Positions 36,936 to 43,959 of a stretch of 64,000 bases of DNA are shown in pieces. This DNA is from Pseudanabaena sp. (lineage in GTDB: Bacteria > Cyanobacteriota > Cyanobacteriia > Pseudanabaenales > Pseudanabaenaceae). The DNA is taken from assembly GCA_003249015.1 (NCBI GenBank), contig QBLS01000003.1:62001-126000 (forward strand), given 5' to 3'. The notes below the pieces were generated by a model that did not search any database, had not been told where the DNA came from, and saw nothing but the letters and a program-made list of their open reading frames with translations. Position 1 is the stretch's first letter. Each line of letters begins with the position of its first letter. A program made the translations under genes and the position numbers.

Positions 36936-37625
36936 TTACCAAGCAGGATGTGAAAAAATTGCTTGCATGGTTTTGTTGCCCCGCAGTTGATTGGACAGGG
37001 GGAGATGTCCTCTGGGAGCTTCTAAACTCCAGATAAATTCGTTGGGGTAGCGCGTAAATGAACCATCCTTTTTCCAGCCAATCTTGAGCCAAAACTTATC
37101 CCAGCCCTTGCCCACACTGAGCCAGATTTTGCGCTGTACTGAAAACCCAAACTTACCCTCTGAGTAAACTAGCCATAGTTGATTAATCGTTAGCAAGTCA
37201 TTGATCGGGATAGATTTTGCTTCGGTAAAGTATAGCCAACCCCTTGCCAAAGCATCAACACTAGCTGCCTCGCAGAGTTTTTTGCTAGTTAAGCGATCGG
37301 CTTCTTCAAATTCCTGCTTGGCTAGTAAAATTTGGATTTGCTGATAGTCGATCGCCTTATCAGAACGTAAAGTAACCACCCCATTGGGGTAATGAAGCTG
37401 CACTAGCTCAATTGCCTTGGGCAAATCACTTTGTAAGAGAGTTTGGTGAATTTTGCCATCGATCCATGACACCTCTGTATTAGCAGATTTACGAGTCTGA
37501 ATAAATTCATCTAAAACCTGTAAGCCTTCATCCCCAAAGCTTGCTATTTCAGCGATCGCAGGTAGCTGCTGCCCTTCTTTACCTGAAAACAACTTATCTT
37601 TTAACGCGGTCAGCTTTGTATCCAT
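36936..37625 (-). CDS. gun4: Gun4, activator of Mg-chelatase
   Basis: 229 residues, the same length as characterised cyanobacterial Gun4. N-terminal helical bundle (1-80), then the porphyrin-binding GUN4 core: IDYQQIQILLAKQEFEEADR, GWLYFTEAKSIP, FGFSVQRKIWLSVGKGWDKF, FTRYPNEFIWSLEAPRGHLP. Binds protoporphyrin IX and Mg-protoporphyrin and boosts the first step of chlorophyll synthesis. Confidence 0.93.
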   Translation of the reverse strand: MDTKLTALKDKLFSGKEGQQLPAIAEIASFGDEGLQVLDEFIQTRKSANTEVSWIDGKIHQTLLQSDLPKAIELVQLHYPNGVVTLRSDKAIDYQQIQILLAKQEFEEADRLTSKKLCEAASVDALARGWLYFTEAKSIPINDLLTINQLWLVYSEGKFGFSVQRKIWLSVGKGWDKFWLKIGWKKDGSFTRYPNEFIWSLEAPRGHLPLSNQLRGNKTMQAIFSHPAW

Positions 37626-37676
37626 CGGAATCTTATTAAAAATCGCCCAACTTTGAATTTACACCCTTAATACCAA

Positions 37677-37705
37677 ATTAAAAAATGGCTGTGCCATTTT
37701 TTAAT
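37677..37705. repeat. Perfect palindrome, 13-bp arms, TGT centre
   Basis: Arms ATTAAAAAATGGC and complement. Confidence 0.9.
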
Positions 37706-37729
37706 GAGCGCAGAGCGCCATAAATCAGC

Positions 37730-37780
37730 CCAAGAGATAAAAAAGCAGCACCCATAGGGTGCTGCTTTTTTATCTCTTGG
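37730..37780. repeat. Perfect palindrome, 24-bp arms, ATA centre
   Basis: Arms begin CCAAGAGATAAAAAAGCAGC; 8 nt beyond the stop of the GERP-repeat gene, so a likely terminator for it. Confidence 0.95.
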
Positions 37781-37788
37781 CGCAAAAC

Positions 37789-38349
37789 CTAATCGATGAA
37801 GCCCATCAATCCTGCATTGTCGATCTCATTGGAAGCAACGGGTCTAGTACCGCCCATCTGGGAATAGGTGTCATCTATAACCAAGCCCAAGGAACCAACG
37901 GGGCGCTCACCTGCAATGTAGTATTTGTCAACGATCACAAAGCCATCTTCCATCACGGGACGCTCGCCTGATGACATAAAGGTGCTGGTGACATGGACAC
38001 CAGTACTAACGATGGGTCGCTCGCCGCCCATGGTGGTGTAAGTGCTGCTAACTACCAACTTGCTTGCTTCGATGGGTCGCTCACCTGAGCTATTAAAGTA
38101 TTCAAAAGCTCGGAATCCACCATCAACGATCGGGCGTTCGCCGAAGTGTTTGAGGGTATCGGTGACAGTTAAAGAGCCTTTTTGGGCAATTACCGCAGGT
38201 GCAGCTTCATCTTTAACAGCTAGGGCAGCAATATCAACAGTACCTGTCTTGCTTTCCGACTTAACTTCCGTCTCAGACTTAGCCTTAGTTGTGCGGGCGG
38301 TCTTATCTTCTGGTTTGGTGCTTTCTGGCTTTTGGCTTTCGGTACTCAT
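37789..38349 (-). CDS. GERP-repeat protein, unknown function
   Basis: 186 residues. First 55 are Lys/Glu/Thr/Ser-rich and probably disordered. Then six tandem units of 19-20 residues, each centred on G-E-R-P-(I/V): at residues 70, 89, 109, 128, 147 and 167 (the last reads GTRP). Between them alternate hydrophobic and aromatic residues predict short beta strands (KLVVSSTYTTMG, GVHVTSTFMSSG, GFVIVDKYYIAG), suggesting a beta-solenoid or repeated hairpins. No signal peptide. GAGG precedes the ATG. I do not recognise the family. Confidence 0.75.
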   Translation of the reverse strand: MSTESQKPESTKPEDKTARTTKAKSETEVKSESKTGTVDIAALAVKDEAAPAVIAQKGSLTVTDTLKHFGERPIVDGGFRAFEYFNSSGERPIEASKLVVSSTYTTMGGERPIVSTGVHVTSTFMSSGERPVMEDGFVIVDKYYIAGERPVGSLGLVIDDTYSQMGGTRPVASNEIDNAGLMGFID

Positions 38350-38889
38350 GCATTCCTCAAAACTATTTTATTTAAAAACTTTACTATTACCTATCTATTA
38401 ATTATGACGAGTTTTGGGGCGATCGCCACATTCATTGGAAAAGTTGTCAGTACATGGGGCAAAGATCACGACCATACCTATACGTTTTTAAGGGTCTTTG
38501 CCGTAATTTAATATTTTTGGTGGCGCGGTGAATAGTTTATATGGTTCTTCGCACTCACAAACTCACTAAGAATCGATTTAGTACAACATAATAACCGTCA
38601 GCAAAATTGACGAAGTTTATATGTTGTTGACACTATTCCTAGCTATAGAGCTTTACACTTAATTAAAACTCAGAAAAGATTTCAAAAGTGTAGCTCCGCC
38701 ACGCTTTTGAAATCTTTTCTGTACTGATTTAGATCTTAACAGGCTGCAATATTAAAGTAGTTTTCTAAGCATTCTAGAGTTGACTACTCAAATCAATTAA
38801 AAAAGTAGATTTCTTTAAGTTAAAGATATGTTTGGTATTATCTAATTTTTATGCTAATTTACAAGTTAAATATGAGTGTGAGTTAATTC
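38350..38889. other. Divergent intergenic region
   Basis: 540 bp between two divergent starts, with one imperfect palindrome (38671) preceded by CACTTAATTAAAACTCAG. Promoters for both genes must lie here; nothing else recognised. Confidence 0.55.
38671..38721. repeat. Palindrome, 24-bp arms with two inner mismatches, TCC centre
   Basis: Arms CAGAAAAGATTTCAAAAG/CTTTTGAAATCTTTTCTG are exact; inner GTGTAGC/GCCACGC is diverging. Confidence 0.9.
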
Positions 38890-39660
38890 ATGAATTTTCT
38901 AAACAAGATAACTACATATGCTCTAGTCACTGCTGCTGGCTTATCAGTCGGATTATCCGCAGCTCCACATCAAGCTTCTGCTATCAATCTAGTCGGTCAA
39001 AATCTAACTACGAACACTAATCTTGGTAGGTTTAAGGGACAGACTGTAGACTTTACCATTGGAGGAGCCTTCGGAGGCACTAATCGACCTGGAGTAATCG
39101 TTAACTCTATTAAGTTTGCTTTAAATACCAACGCGGCTGGTTTAACAGCAAAACCTTTTACTGTAAGTATCTTTGATGTAACATCGGGAAACCCAACCTT
39201 CGCTGATACTGTGAGTGGTGCTGGTGCAATATTAGGCACAACCAGTGCTGCTGCCGTATATGTCACTCCTGATGGTTCTTTCACTAATAATGTTTCGTAC
39301 CTTCTATTTACCTTTACTGGTGGAACTCCAGAGCTAGCCACCAATAGACAGTACGGTTTTTTCCTTAATGCTCCATCAAACAATACATTCTTTACTACTA
39401 CTGGTAGTGCCTCTGTTAGAGGAGATTCAGTTAATTCTTATTCTGGTGGTCAAGGTTTTCAGGAAGGTACTACTGGACCTAATGGTAATGGCACTTTTGT
39501 ACTTGCTGGTGGTCAAGGCGATTCAGCGTTTATTGTTGATGCTACTCCTGTGCCGTTTGAGTTTGAGGCTTCGGGTGGTGTCGCTATTTTAGGTGGTTTG
39601 TTCTTGGCTAAGAAGCTCAAGAATCGCAAGCAAGACGAGAAAGTTAATGAGCAAGCATAA
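38890..39660 (+). CDS. Exported, C-terminally anchored protein (PFE-CTERM-like)
   Basis: 256 residues. Signal peptide (1-31, ending HQASA), a beta-rich body of about 190 residues (VGQNLTTNTNLGRFKGQTVD; YGFFLNAPSNNTFFTTTG) and a C-terminal sorting tail: VPFEFEASGGVAILGGLFLA followed by KKLKNRK. PFE-x-x-hydrophobic-basic tails are the cyanobacterial relatives of PEP-CTERM signals, so it is likely processed and exposed on the surface. The body resembles choice-of-anchor proteins. Ends in a strong terminator. Confidence 0.8.
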   Translation: MNFLNKITTYALVTAAGLSVGLSAAPHQASAINLVGQNLTTNTNLGRFKGQTVDFTIGGAFGGTNRPGVIVNSIKFALNTNAAGLTAKPFTVSIFDVTSGNPTFADTVSGAGAILGTTSAAAVYVTPDGSFTNNVSYLLFTFTGGTPELATNRQYGFFLNAPSNNTFFTTTGSASVRGDSVNSYSGGQGFQEGTTGPNGNGTFVLAGGQGDSAFIVDATPVPFEFEASGGVAILGGLFLAKKLKNRKQDEKVNEQA

Positions 39661-39697
39661 AAAAACAAGTGTGGCGATGCCGCACTTGTTTTTTTTG
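39658..39697 (+). terminator. Terminator hairpin of the PFE-CTERM gene
   Basis: Includes the stop codon; arms AAAAAACAAGTGTGGC/GCCGCACTTGTTTTTT with centre GAT and a run of eight T. Confidence 0.85.
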
Positions 39698-39738
39698 CTA
39701 ATAAAAAAGCACCGCATCTGCGGTGCTTTTTTATTAGC
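39697..39738 (-). terminator. Terminator hairpin of the convergent coiled-coil gene
   Basis: Arms GCTAATAAAAAAGCACCGC and complement; contains the stop codon of the 39734 gene and an A/T tract. Confidence 0.85.
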
Positions 39739-40288
39739 CGATCGCAGGCATGACTCTGGGTAGCTCTAAACGCTGCTGCTGGGCAGCGGGGCGACGGGTA
39801 CGACCTGAGAGGCGGAAACTGAGGCTTTGGAGTTCAATATGGAGTTGGCGGTTTTCTTTTTGGAGAGCTTCGATTTTTTGTTTGATGGGGACAATGCGTT
39901 CCGCAAACTTAGCGCGGTAGATATTTGGTAATTCCTGCACTACTTGCTCTAGCATCCGATTACGATCGCTCATTTCTTGGATCGTTTGACGTAACTCGAC
40001 AGCCTCGCGATCGCGTTCTTGGACGAGGGTTTGTGAATTAACCAATTGCTTTTCCACAAGAGCTAGTTTTTCCGCCAAAAAGCGCATCTCTTCGGAATGC
40101 TGCTCATGTTCTTCAGGATTGGGTAAAAAAGCAGTGTTTCCCTTTACCAAGCGAAATAGCTCTTCAGAAAGCTGCTGAACTAACAAATCCTTTTGTTCTA
40201 GTTCGACCTTGAGTAAACTGATCTCCTGCTGAAGGTTGGCTGTCATATTTTCTGTGGGGTTAGCTAGGGCATTTAAGGTGGCATTCAT
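39734..40288 (-). CDS. Coiled-coil protein, unknown function
   Basis: 185 residues from ATG 40288; the frame is open to 40390, but the extra 34 residues do not resemble the rest. Two long coiled coils (about 14-40 and 58-150: NLQQEISLLKVELEQKDLLV, RFLAEKLALVEKQLVNSQTL, IVPIKQKIEALQKENRQLHI) and a basic tail with TRRPAAQQQR. Similar heptad-rich proteins occur widely in cyanobacteria. Divergent from the GAF gene. Confidence 0.7.
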   Translation of the reverse strand: MNATLNALANPTENMTANLQQEISLLKVELEQKDLLVQQLSEELFRLVKGNTAFLPNPEEHEQHSEEMRFLAEKLALVEKQLVNSQTLVQERDREAVELRQTIQEMSDRNRMLEQVVQELPNIYRAKFAERIVPIKQKIEALQKENRQLHIELQSLSFRLSGRTRRPAAQQQRLELPRVMPAIG

Positions 40289-40482
40289 AAGGGCAATTCG
40301 TTTAGGGAATTTAGGTAATGGTTTATAACACACAAGTGGATGCTTATCAACAAAACCCAAGAAATTATTGGTAATCCTTTGCACCATCACTAATTTCTTG
40401 AGTTTTGGCTGTAGCGATAAAAGCCAAAATCGGTTTACACTTTTTGCAATCGGTTAAGTTGCCACCGTGCAAAGGCTCTAAC

Positions 40483-41127
40483 ATGACTAGTGAGAAGGAT
40501 TCATTGATTCGCGATCGCTTAAATTTGGACTTAGATGTGATTCCCTTTCAGGCAAGTATGGACGATCACACATTACTAATGGTTGCTCTTGCCGCGATCC
40601 AGATGCAAAACAATTTATTTAAAAATTCAATTTCTTACGCCCAGTCCGTAAGTGGAAGTCTCATTCTCAAAACTACTCTCAAAAACACGTTAGAAACCCT
40701 TACCAAGTCTACGGAAGCTGACGAAGGGAGCATTTTTCTGATTGATGAAGATGGTGTGATTATGGAGAGTATCTTGGCGCGAGGACCCGTGACCCGTGAC
40801 CTCAAGGACTCAGTAATTTCTAAGGTCTTAGACGATGGGCTAGCGGGCTGGGTCTTGCGCCACCGTCAGATCGGCATTATCCACGATGCCGTGATGGACG
40901 ATCGCTGGATTAATCTGCCCAACCAACCCTATACAGCCCGATCAGCTCTAGCTATGCCTTTGGTTTACGGCATCGATGCGATCGGGATTATTACGCTTAC
41001 CCATTCTCAACCCAATCATTTTGATGATGCGATCGCTTCGATGATGCAATACAGCGTGGAGGCGATTACCGCCATTATCGTCAATGCTCAATTACATTCT
41101 CAATATCGTCCCTTTGGACTATCCTAG
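40483..41127 (+). CDS. GAF-domain protein
   Basis: 214 residues from ATG 40483, with AAAGG 7 nt upstream; the longer frame from 40405 overlaps the opposing gene's leader. A helical lead (DHTLLMVALAAIQMQNNLFK) is followed by one GAF domain (about 55-205): TLETLTKSTEADEGSIFLID, AGWVLRHRQIGIIHDAVMDD, ARSALAMPLVYGIDAIGIIT. No bilin Cys or output domain, so it may sense a small ligand and act through partners. Confidence 0.82.
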   Translation: MTSEKDSLIRDRLNLDLDVIPFQASMDDHTLLMVALAAIQMQNNLFKNSISYAQSVSGSLILKTTLKNTLETLTKSTEADEGSIFLIDEDGVIMESILARGPVTRDLKDSVISKVLDDGLAGWVLRHRQIGIIHDAVMDDRWINLPNQPYTARSALAMPLVYGIDAIGIITLTHSQPNHFDDAIASMMQYSVEAITAIIVNAQLHSQYRPFGLS

Positions 41128-41168
41128 GAGCCGCATAGAGAGTTGCGCCGCAACTCTCTATGCGGCTC
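41128..41168. repeat. Perfect palindrome, 19-bp arms, GCC centre
   Basis: Arms GAGCCGCATAGAGAGTTGC and complement, overlapping the next element by three bases. Confidence 0.95.
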
Positions 41169-41212
41169 AATTAGAGGAAAATGTTGCGAAGCAACATTTT
41201 CCTCTAATTGAG
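41166..41212. repeat. Perfect palindrome, 22-bp arms, GAA centre
   Basis: Arms begin CTCAATTAGAGGAAAATGTT. It overlaps the stop of the convergent 41204 gene. Confidence 0.95.
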
Positions 41213-41785
41213 CGCAAAACCCTTTAATGTCAATGCTGTGTAAATAGTCCAGCTATCCACTAGCAGCAACAACAGGGTAAACACTAACAAAATTAAATAC
41301 ATCCAAGGCTGAGCCAAAGGACGCACATCGCGAGTATCGATCCCTGTGCGCTCTTCCACTTGCTTAACCAACCTTGCAAACCCAACTACACGCATTGGCA
41401 ATAAGTAAGCCTGTTCTGAGCTTTTGCTCACAAAATAATAGACAATCCCACCCTGTCCTGTAATGCGTGGTTTCAGTGCCTTGATCTCCTGCCATGCCAA
41501 TGTCCAGCCTTTACGAAAAAATGTGGGAAACCAGCTTGGATAAACAAGACTAATCCCTTGATCGTCAATAATTACGCGATCGCTTAATCCTCCATACAAA
41601 AATACAAACCCGATCGCGAGTCCCCCACTCAACCAAGATGCAGGAATCGCTGCCTGCGTAAAGTTACTTAAAAATGGCAAAGGTACGGTTAGGGCGAGAT
41701 ATAGCAGCAGCAGAGTAATCCGAATCAAAGGCGAAACTAGGAAAGTATCTGAATTTGGCGATCTAGGGGAATCGGGTTCTGTCAT
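41204..41785 (-). CDS. Membrane protein of unknown function
   Basis: 193 residues from ATG 41785 (a TTG eight codons upstream is possible). Two N-terminal helices (LIRITLLLLYLALTVPLPFL; AAIPASWLSGGLAIGFVFLY), a PH-like soluble part (DRVIIDDQGISLVYPSWFPT; KGWTLAWQEIKALKPRITG), and one C-terminal helix (WMYLILLVFTLLLLLVDSW). This layout is common in cyanobacterial proteins of unknown role. Confidence 0.72.
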   Translation of the reverse strand: MTEPDSPRSPNSDTFLVSPLIRITLLLLYLALTVPLPFLSNFTQAAIPASWLSGGLAIGFVFLYGGLSDRVIIDDQGISLVYPSWFPTFFRKGWTLAWQEIKALKPRITGQGGIVYYFVSKSSEQAYLLPMRVVGFARLVKQVEERTGIDTRDVRPLAQPWMYLILLVFTLLLLLVDSWTIYTALTLKGFALN

Positions 41786-41803
41786 GGGAGTATAAGAATG
41801 TGT

Positions 41804-41850
41804 AATCAAATCTTGAGCCGCCCACGTTGCGGACGGCTCAAAATCTGATT
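41804..41850 (-). repeat. Hairpin with pairing polarised to the minus strand
   Basis: 22-bp arms with four differences, each of which gives a G-U pair in minus-strand RNA and an A-C mismatch in plus-strand RNA. It lies over the start of the 41204 frame. Confidence 0.7.
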
Positions 41851-42083
41851 TTGATTTTTTTAGTTTTCATTATTAAAATACCAAAACTGGTTTCATAATG
41901 AGAGACAGCTTTTGTGTGTTTAATGCTCTGCCTTCGGCACAGCATTGAGCGCATACAGCAATTTTCGATCAAACGCACCAAGAACAATGTTGTTCGCAAC
42001 GCTTTTAAAATTGCTCTTGGTTCGGATTTGAGCGCTAAGCACTGTGAAAGCTGTAAAGACAAACAATACGGATGGTGTAAAAC

Positions 42084-42464
42084 GTGGGTTGGCGTGTACG
42101 TGGCGTTCGTGGTGCAACCACAGTCGGAGCAAATACATATGAAGCCCTAGAGAGGGCTGTATTAGAGCTTATGGAGGAAATCGAAGCTCAAAATGACATT
42201 GATCCCCGTGAAATCGTCAGTGCCACTTTTTCGGCGACGACAGATATTGATGTGGTCTTTCCTGCCAAAATTGCGCGATCGCGGATGCATTGGGAAAATG
42301 TACCGCTCTTGGATGTGCAGCAAATGTATGTCAAGGGTAGCTTGGAGCGCTGTATTCGTGTCTTGATCCATGTAAATACGCCCCTTGAGCAGCACCAAAT
42401 TAAGCACGTTTATCTAAATGGCGCTCAGAACTTACGCCCCGATCTTGTCGGCGCTCAGGTTTAA
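42084..42464 (+). CDS. aroH: Chorismate mutase, AroH class
   Basis: 126 residues from GTG 42084, no ATG available. Converts chorismate to prephenate, the branch to Phe and Tyr. Monofunctional AroH fold: VRGVRGATTVGANTYEALER, LMEEIEAQNDIDPREIVSAT, FSATTDIDVVFPAKIARS, ERCIRVLIHVNT and HVYLNGAQNLRPDL. Catalytic Arg7, Arg90-equivalent (CIRV) and Glu78-equivalent positions look kept. No aromatic-pathway neighbour. Confidence 0.92.
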   Translation: MGWRVRGVRGATTVGANTYEALERAVLELMEEIEAQNDIDPREIVSATFSATTDIDVVFPAKIARSRMHWENVPLLDVQQMYVKGSLERCIRVLIHVNTPLEQHQIKHVYLNGAQNLRPDLVGAQV

Positions 42465-42469
42465 ACAAA

Positions 42470-42506
42470 ATAAGAGAATGGCGGCGCTTTGCACCGCTAT
42501 TCTCTT
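42470..42506. repeat. Decayed GGCGGCGC palindrome
   Basis: AAGAGAAT/ATTCTCTT outer arms intact, core CGGCGC-TTT-GCACCG with mismatches. Confidence 0.8.
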
Positions 42507-42510
42507 CGAC

Positions 42511-42596
42511 ATAACTAAAACCCCGAAACTTGTAGCGCACGCTGCGCGTGCACTACAAGTTTTGGGGTTTTTATATTTAATTGCGCCTAGCTACTC
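42511..42596. repeat. Composite element with TTTAATTGCGCCTAGCTACT end
   Basis: 26-bp arms at 42517-42571 (AAAACCCCGAAACTTGTAGC side) with two mismatches, centre TGC, then the shared end sequence. Confidence 0.85.
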
Positions 42597-42654
42597 AAAT
42601 ACAAATCAAGAAATTCTGATTTAAACTATTACTGATGAATGAAGAAGAAAAACA

Positions 42655-43347
42655 ATGACAGCAACTTTTGCTATTTCTAAACATTGCAACAGCCTTGCTG
42701 AAGTTAGAGCGAGGTTTAAGGTAGAACTTACCAATGATGAAAGTTTTTTCTCAGAATGGCATGAAGATTTGCCAGATGTAACTGAAGCTGAAAAAGAAAG
42801 ATGCGATCGCATTAAATATCAGTATCTCTACCATCGAGACAATGGAAATATTGCAGAAGGCTTAATTAATCAAATTGTGATCGCACCATTACTAGAAATG
42901 GCAAAATTCTATGACCCACCTTTTGATATCCGCGCGGAGTACCCTGTTGAAATTGAACATATTGAGGTTAATGAAAACAGTGAGAACTCGGAAACATTAG
43001 AAACTGTGTATAGAGGCAGAATTGATACATTAGTCATTCACAAAAAACTCTGGATATTGGTGATTGAATCTAAAGGCACATCTTTTAATATTGAAGAGGG
43101 GATGGCACAAGCCCTAACCTATATGCTTGCAAGCCCTAACCAATCTCAACCGACCTACGGATTAATTAGCAACGGTGGGTTTTCAATTTTTGTGAAGGCT
43201 AGTACAAGTAAACCTGCAAAATATCTTTTTTCTGATGAATTTTCAATTTATCGTCGCCGAAATGAGCTTTGTGACGTATTAAGTGTTCTTAAAAAACTTG
43301 CCCAGCAGTTAAAACAAGATTTAATTGCTGGGCAAGTTTACACATAG
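42655..43347 (+). CDS. Stand-alone HsdR-N-like (PD-(D/E)XK) protein
   Basis: 230 residues. Resembles the N-terminal nuclease part of type I restriction R subunits without helicase: an acidic start, YQYLYHRDNGNIAEGLINQI, then core RGRIDTLVIHKKLWILVIES followed by KG (D...E-x-K pattern), AQALTYMLASPNQSQPTYGL and FSIFVKASTSKPAKYLFSDE. No hsdM or hsdS nearby. Such orphan proteins are common in cyanobacteria and may be nucleases or DNA-binding remnants. Possible partner of the 43960 protein. Confidence 0.78.
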   Translation: MTATFAISKHCNSLAEVRARFKVELTNDESFFSEWHEDLPDVTEAEKERCDRIKYQYLYHRDNGNIAEGLINQIVIAPLLEMAKFYDPPFDIRAEYPVEIEHIEVNENSENSETLETVYRGRIDTLVIHKKLWILVIESKGTSFNIEEGMAQALTYMLASPNQSQPTYGLISNGGFSIFVKASTSKPAKYLFSDEFSIYRRRNELCDVLSVLKKLAQQLKQDLIAGQVYT

Positions 43348-43432
43348 AAATTCATCAATAGTTAAGAATAGACATTAATCCCCTTATTCAAATTGTGCTT
43401 TATGTAGCTTTTAACTACAAATCACGTTTTCT

Positions 43433-43843
43433 CTATAAATTTCTTGAAAATAATTTGCCTTTACGCGGTTTTGTACGGCGATCAGGATGATCAGGTAATT
43501 CTTCTAAATCTGATACCCAATTTTCTACTGAATCGCGCATGTTCTCTAAAATATCCTCAAATTCTTCAAGCTTACTAAAACCATCCCATTGGTCTTTGAA
43601 AGAGTCGTATACAACTGATTCATCTTTGCTTTCTTTCCAATTATCTGAGCGGTCATCATAATAGGCTTGAAACATATCACGCATCTCATCAAGCCATCCA
43701 TTAATCTCATCAACACGTTTTTGGTAATTATTAATCGACTGCTCAACTTCAGTAAATGCTTTTGCAAGTTTCAAGATTAGCTTATCTCGTTCTCGGATAT
43801 CTGAATCTCTGAGTCCTTTCTCGCCTACTTTTGTCTTTGTCAT
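43433..43843 (-). CDS. Acidic coiled-coil protein
   Basis: 136 residues. Helical throughout: LILKLAKAFTEVEQSINNYQ, DEINGWLDEMRDMFQAYYDD, DGFSKLEEFEDILENMRDSV, with a short basic tail (RRTKPRKGKLFSRNL). GAGGT sits 7 nt before the ATG. It lies between two plus-strand genes that have nuclease or EVE-like features. No family recognised. Confidence 0.7.
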   Translation of the reverse strand: MTKTKVGEKGLRDSDIRERDKLILKLAKAFTEVEQSINNYQKRVDEINGWLDEMRDMFQAYYDDRSDNWKESKDESVVYDSFKDQWDGFSKLEEFEDILENMRDSVENWVSDLEELPDHPDRRTKPRKGKLFSRNL

Positions 43844-43959
43844 AACTAGACCTCATTAAAGTAATGCCCCATAAAAATTATACCTCCTTCAACTAACCCT
43901 AGCTGATTGCTATAAAATCAACTACAGTTAGCGTCCTAAGCTGTAGCAAGATAGCCATT

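Noticed and set aside
42655-43347. Complete type I restriction system
   Set aside because: Only an HsdR-N-like part exists; no helicase motor, HsdM or HsdS in the neighbourhood.
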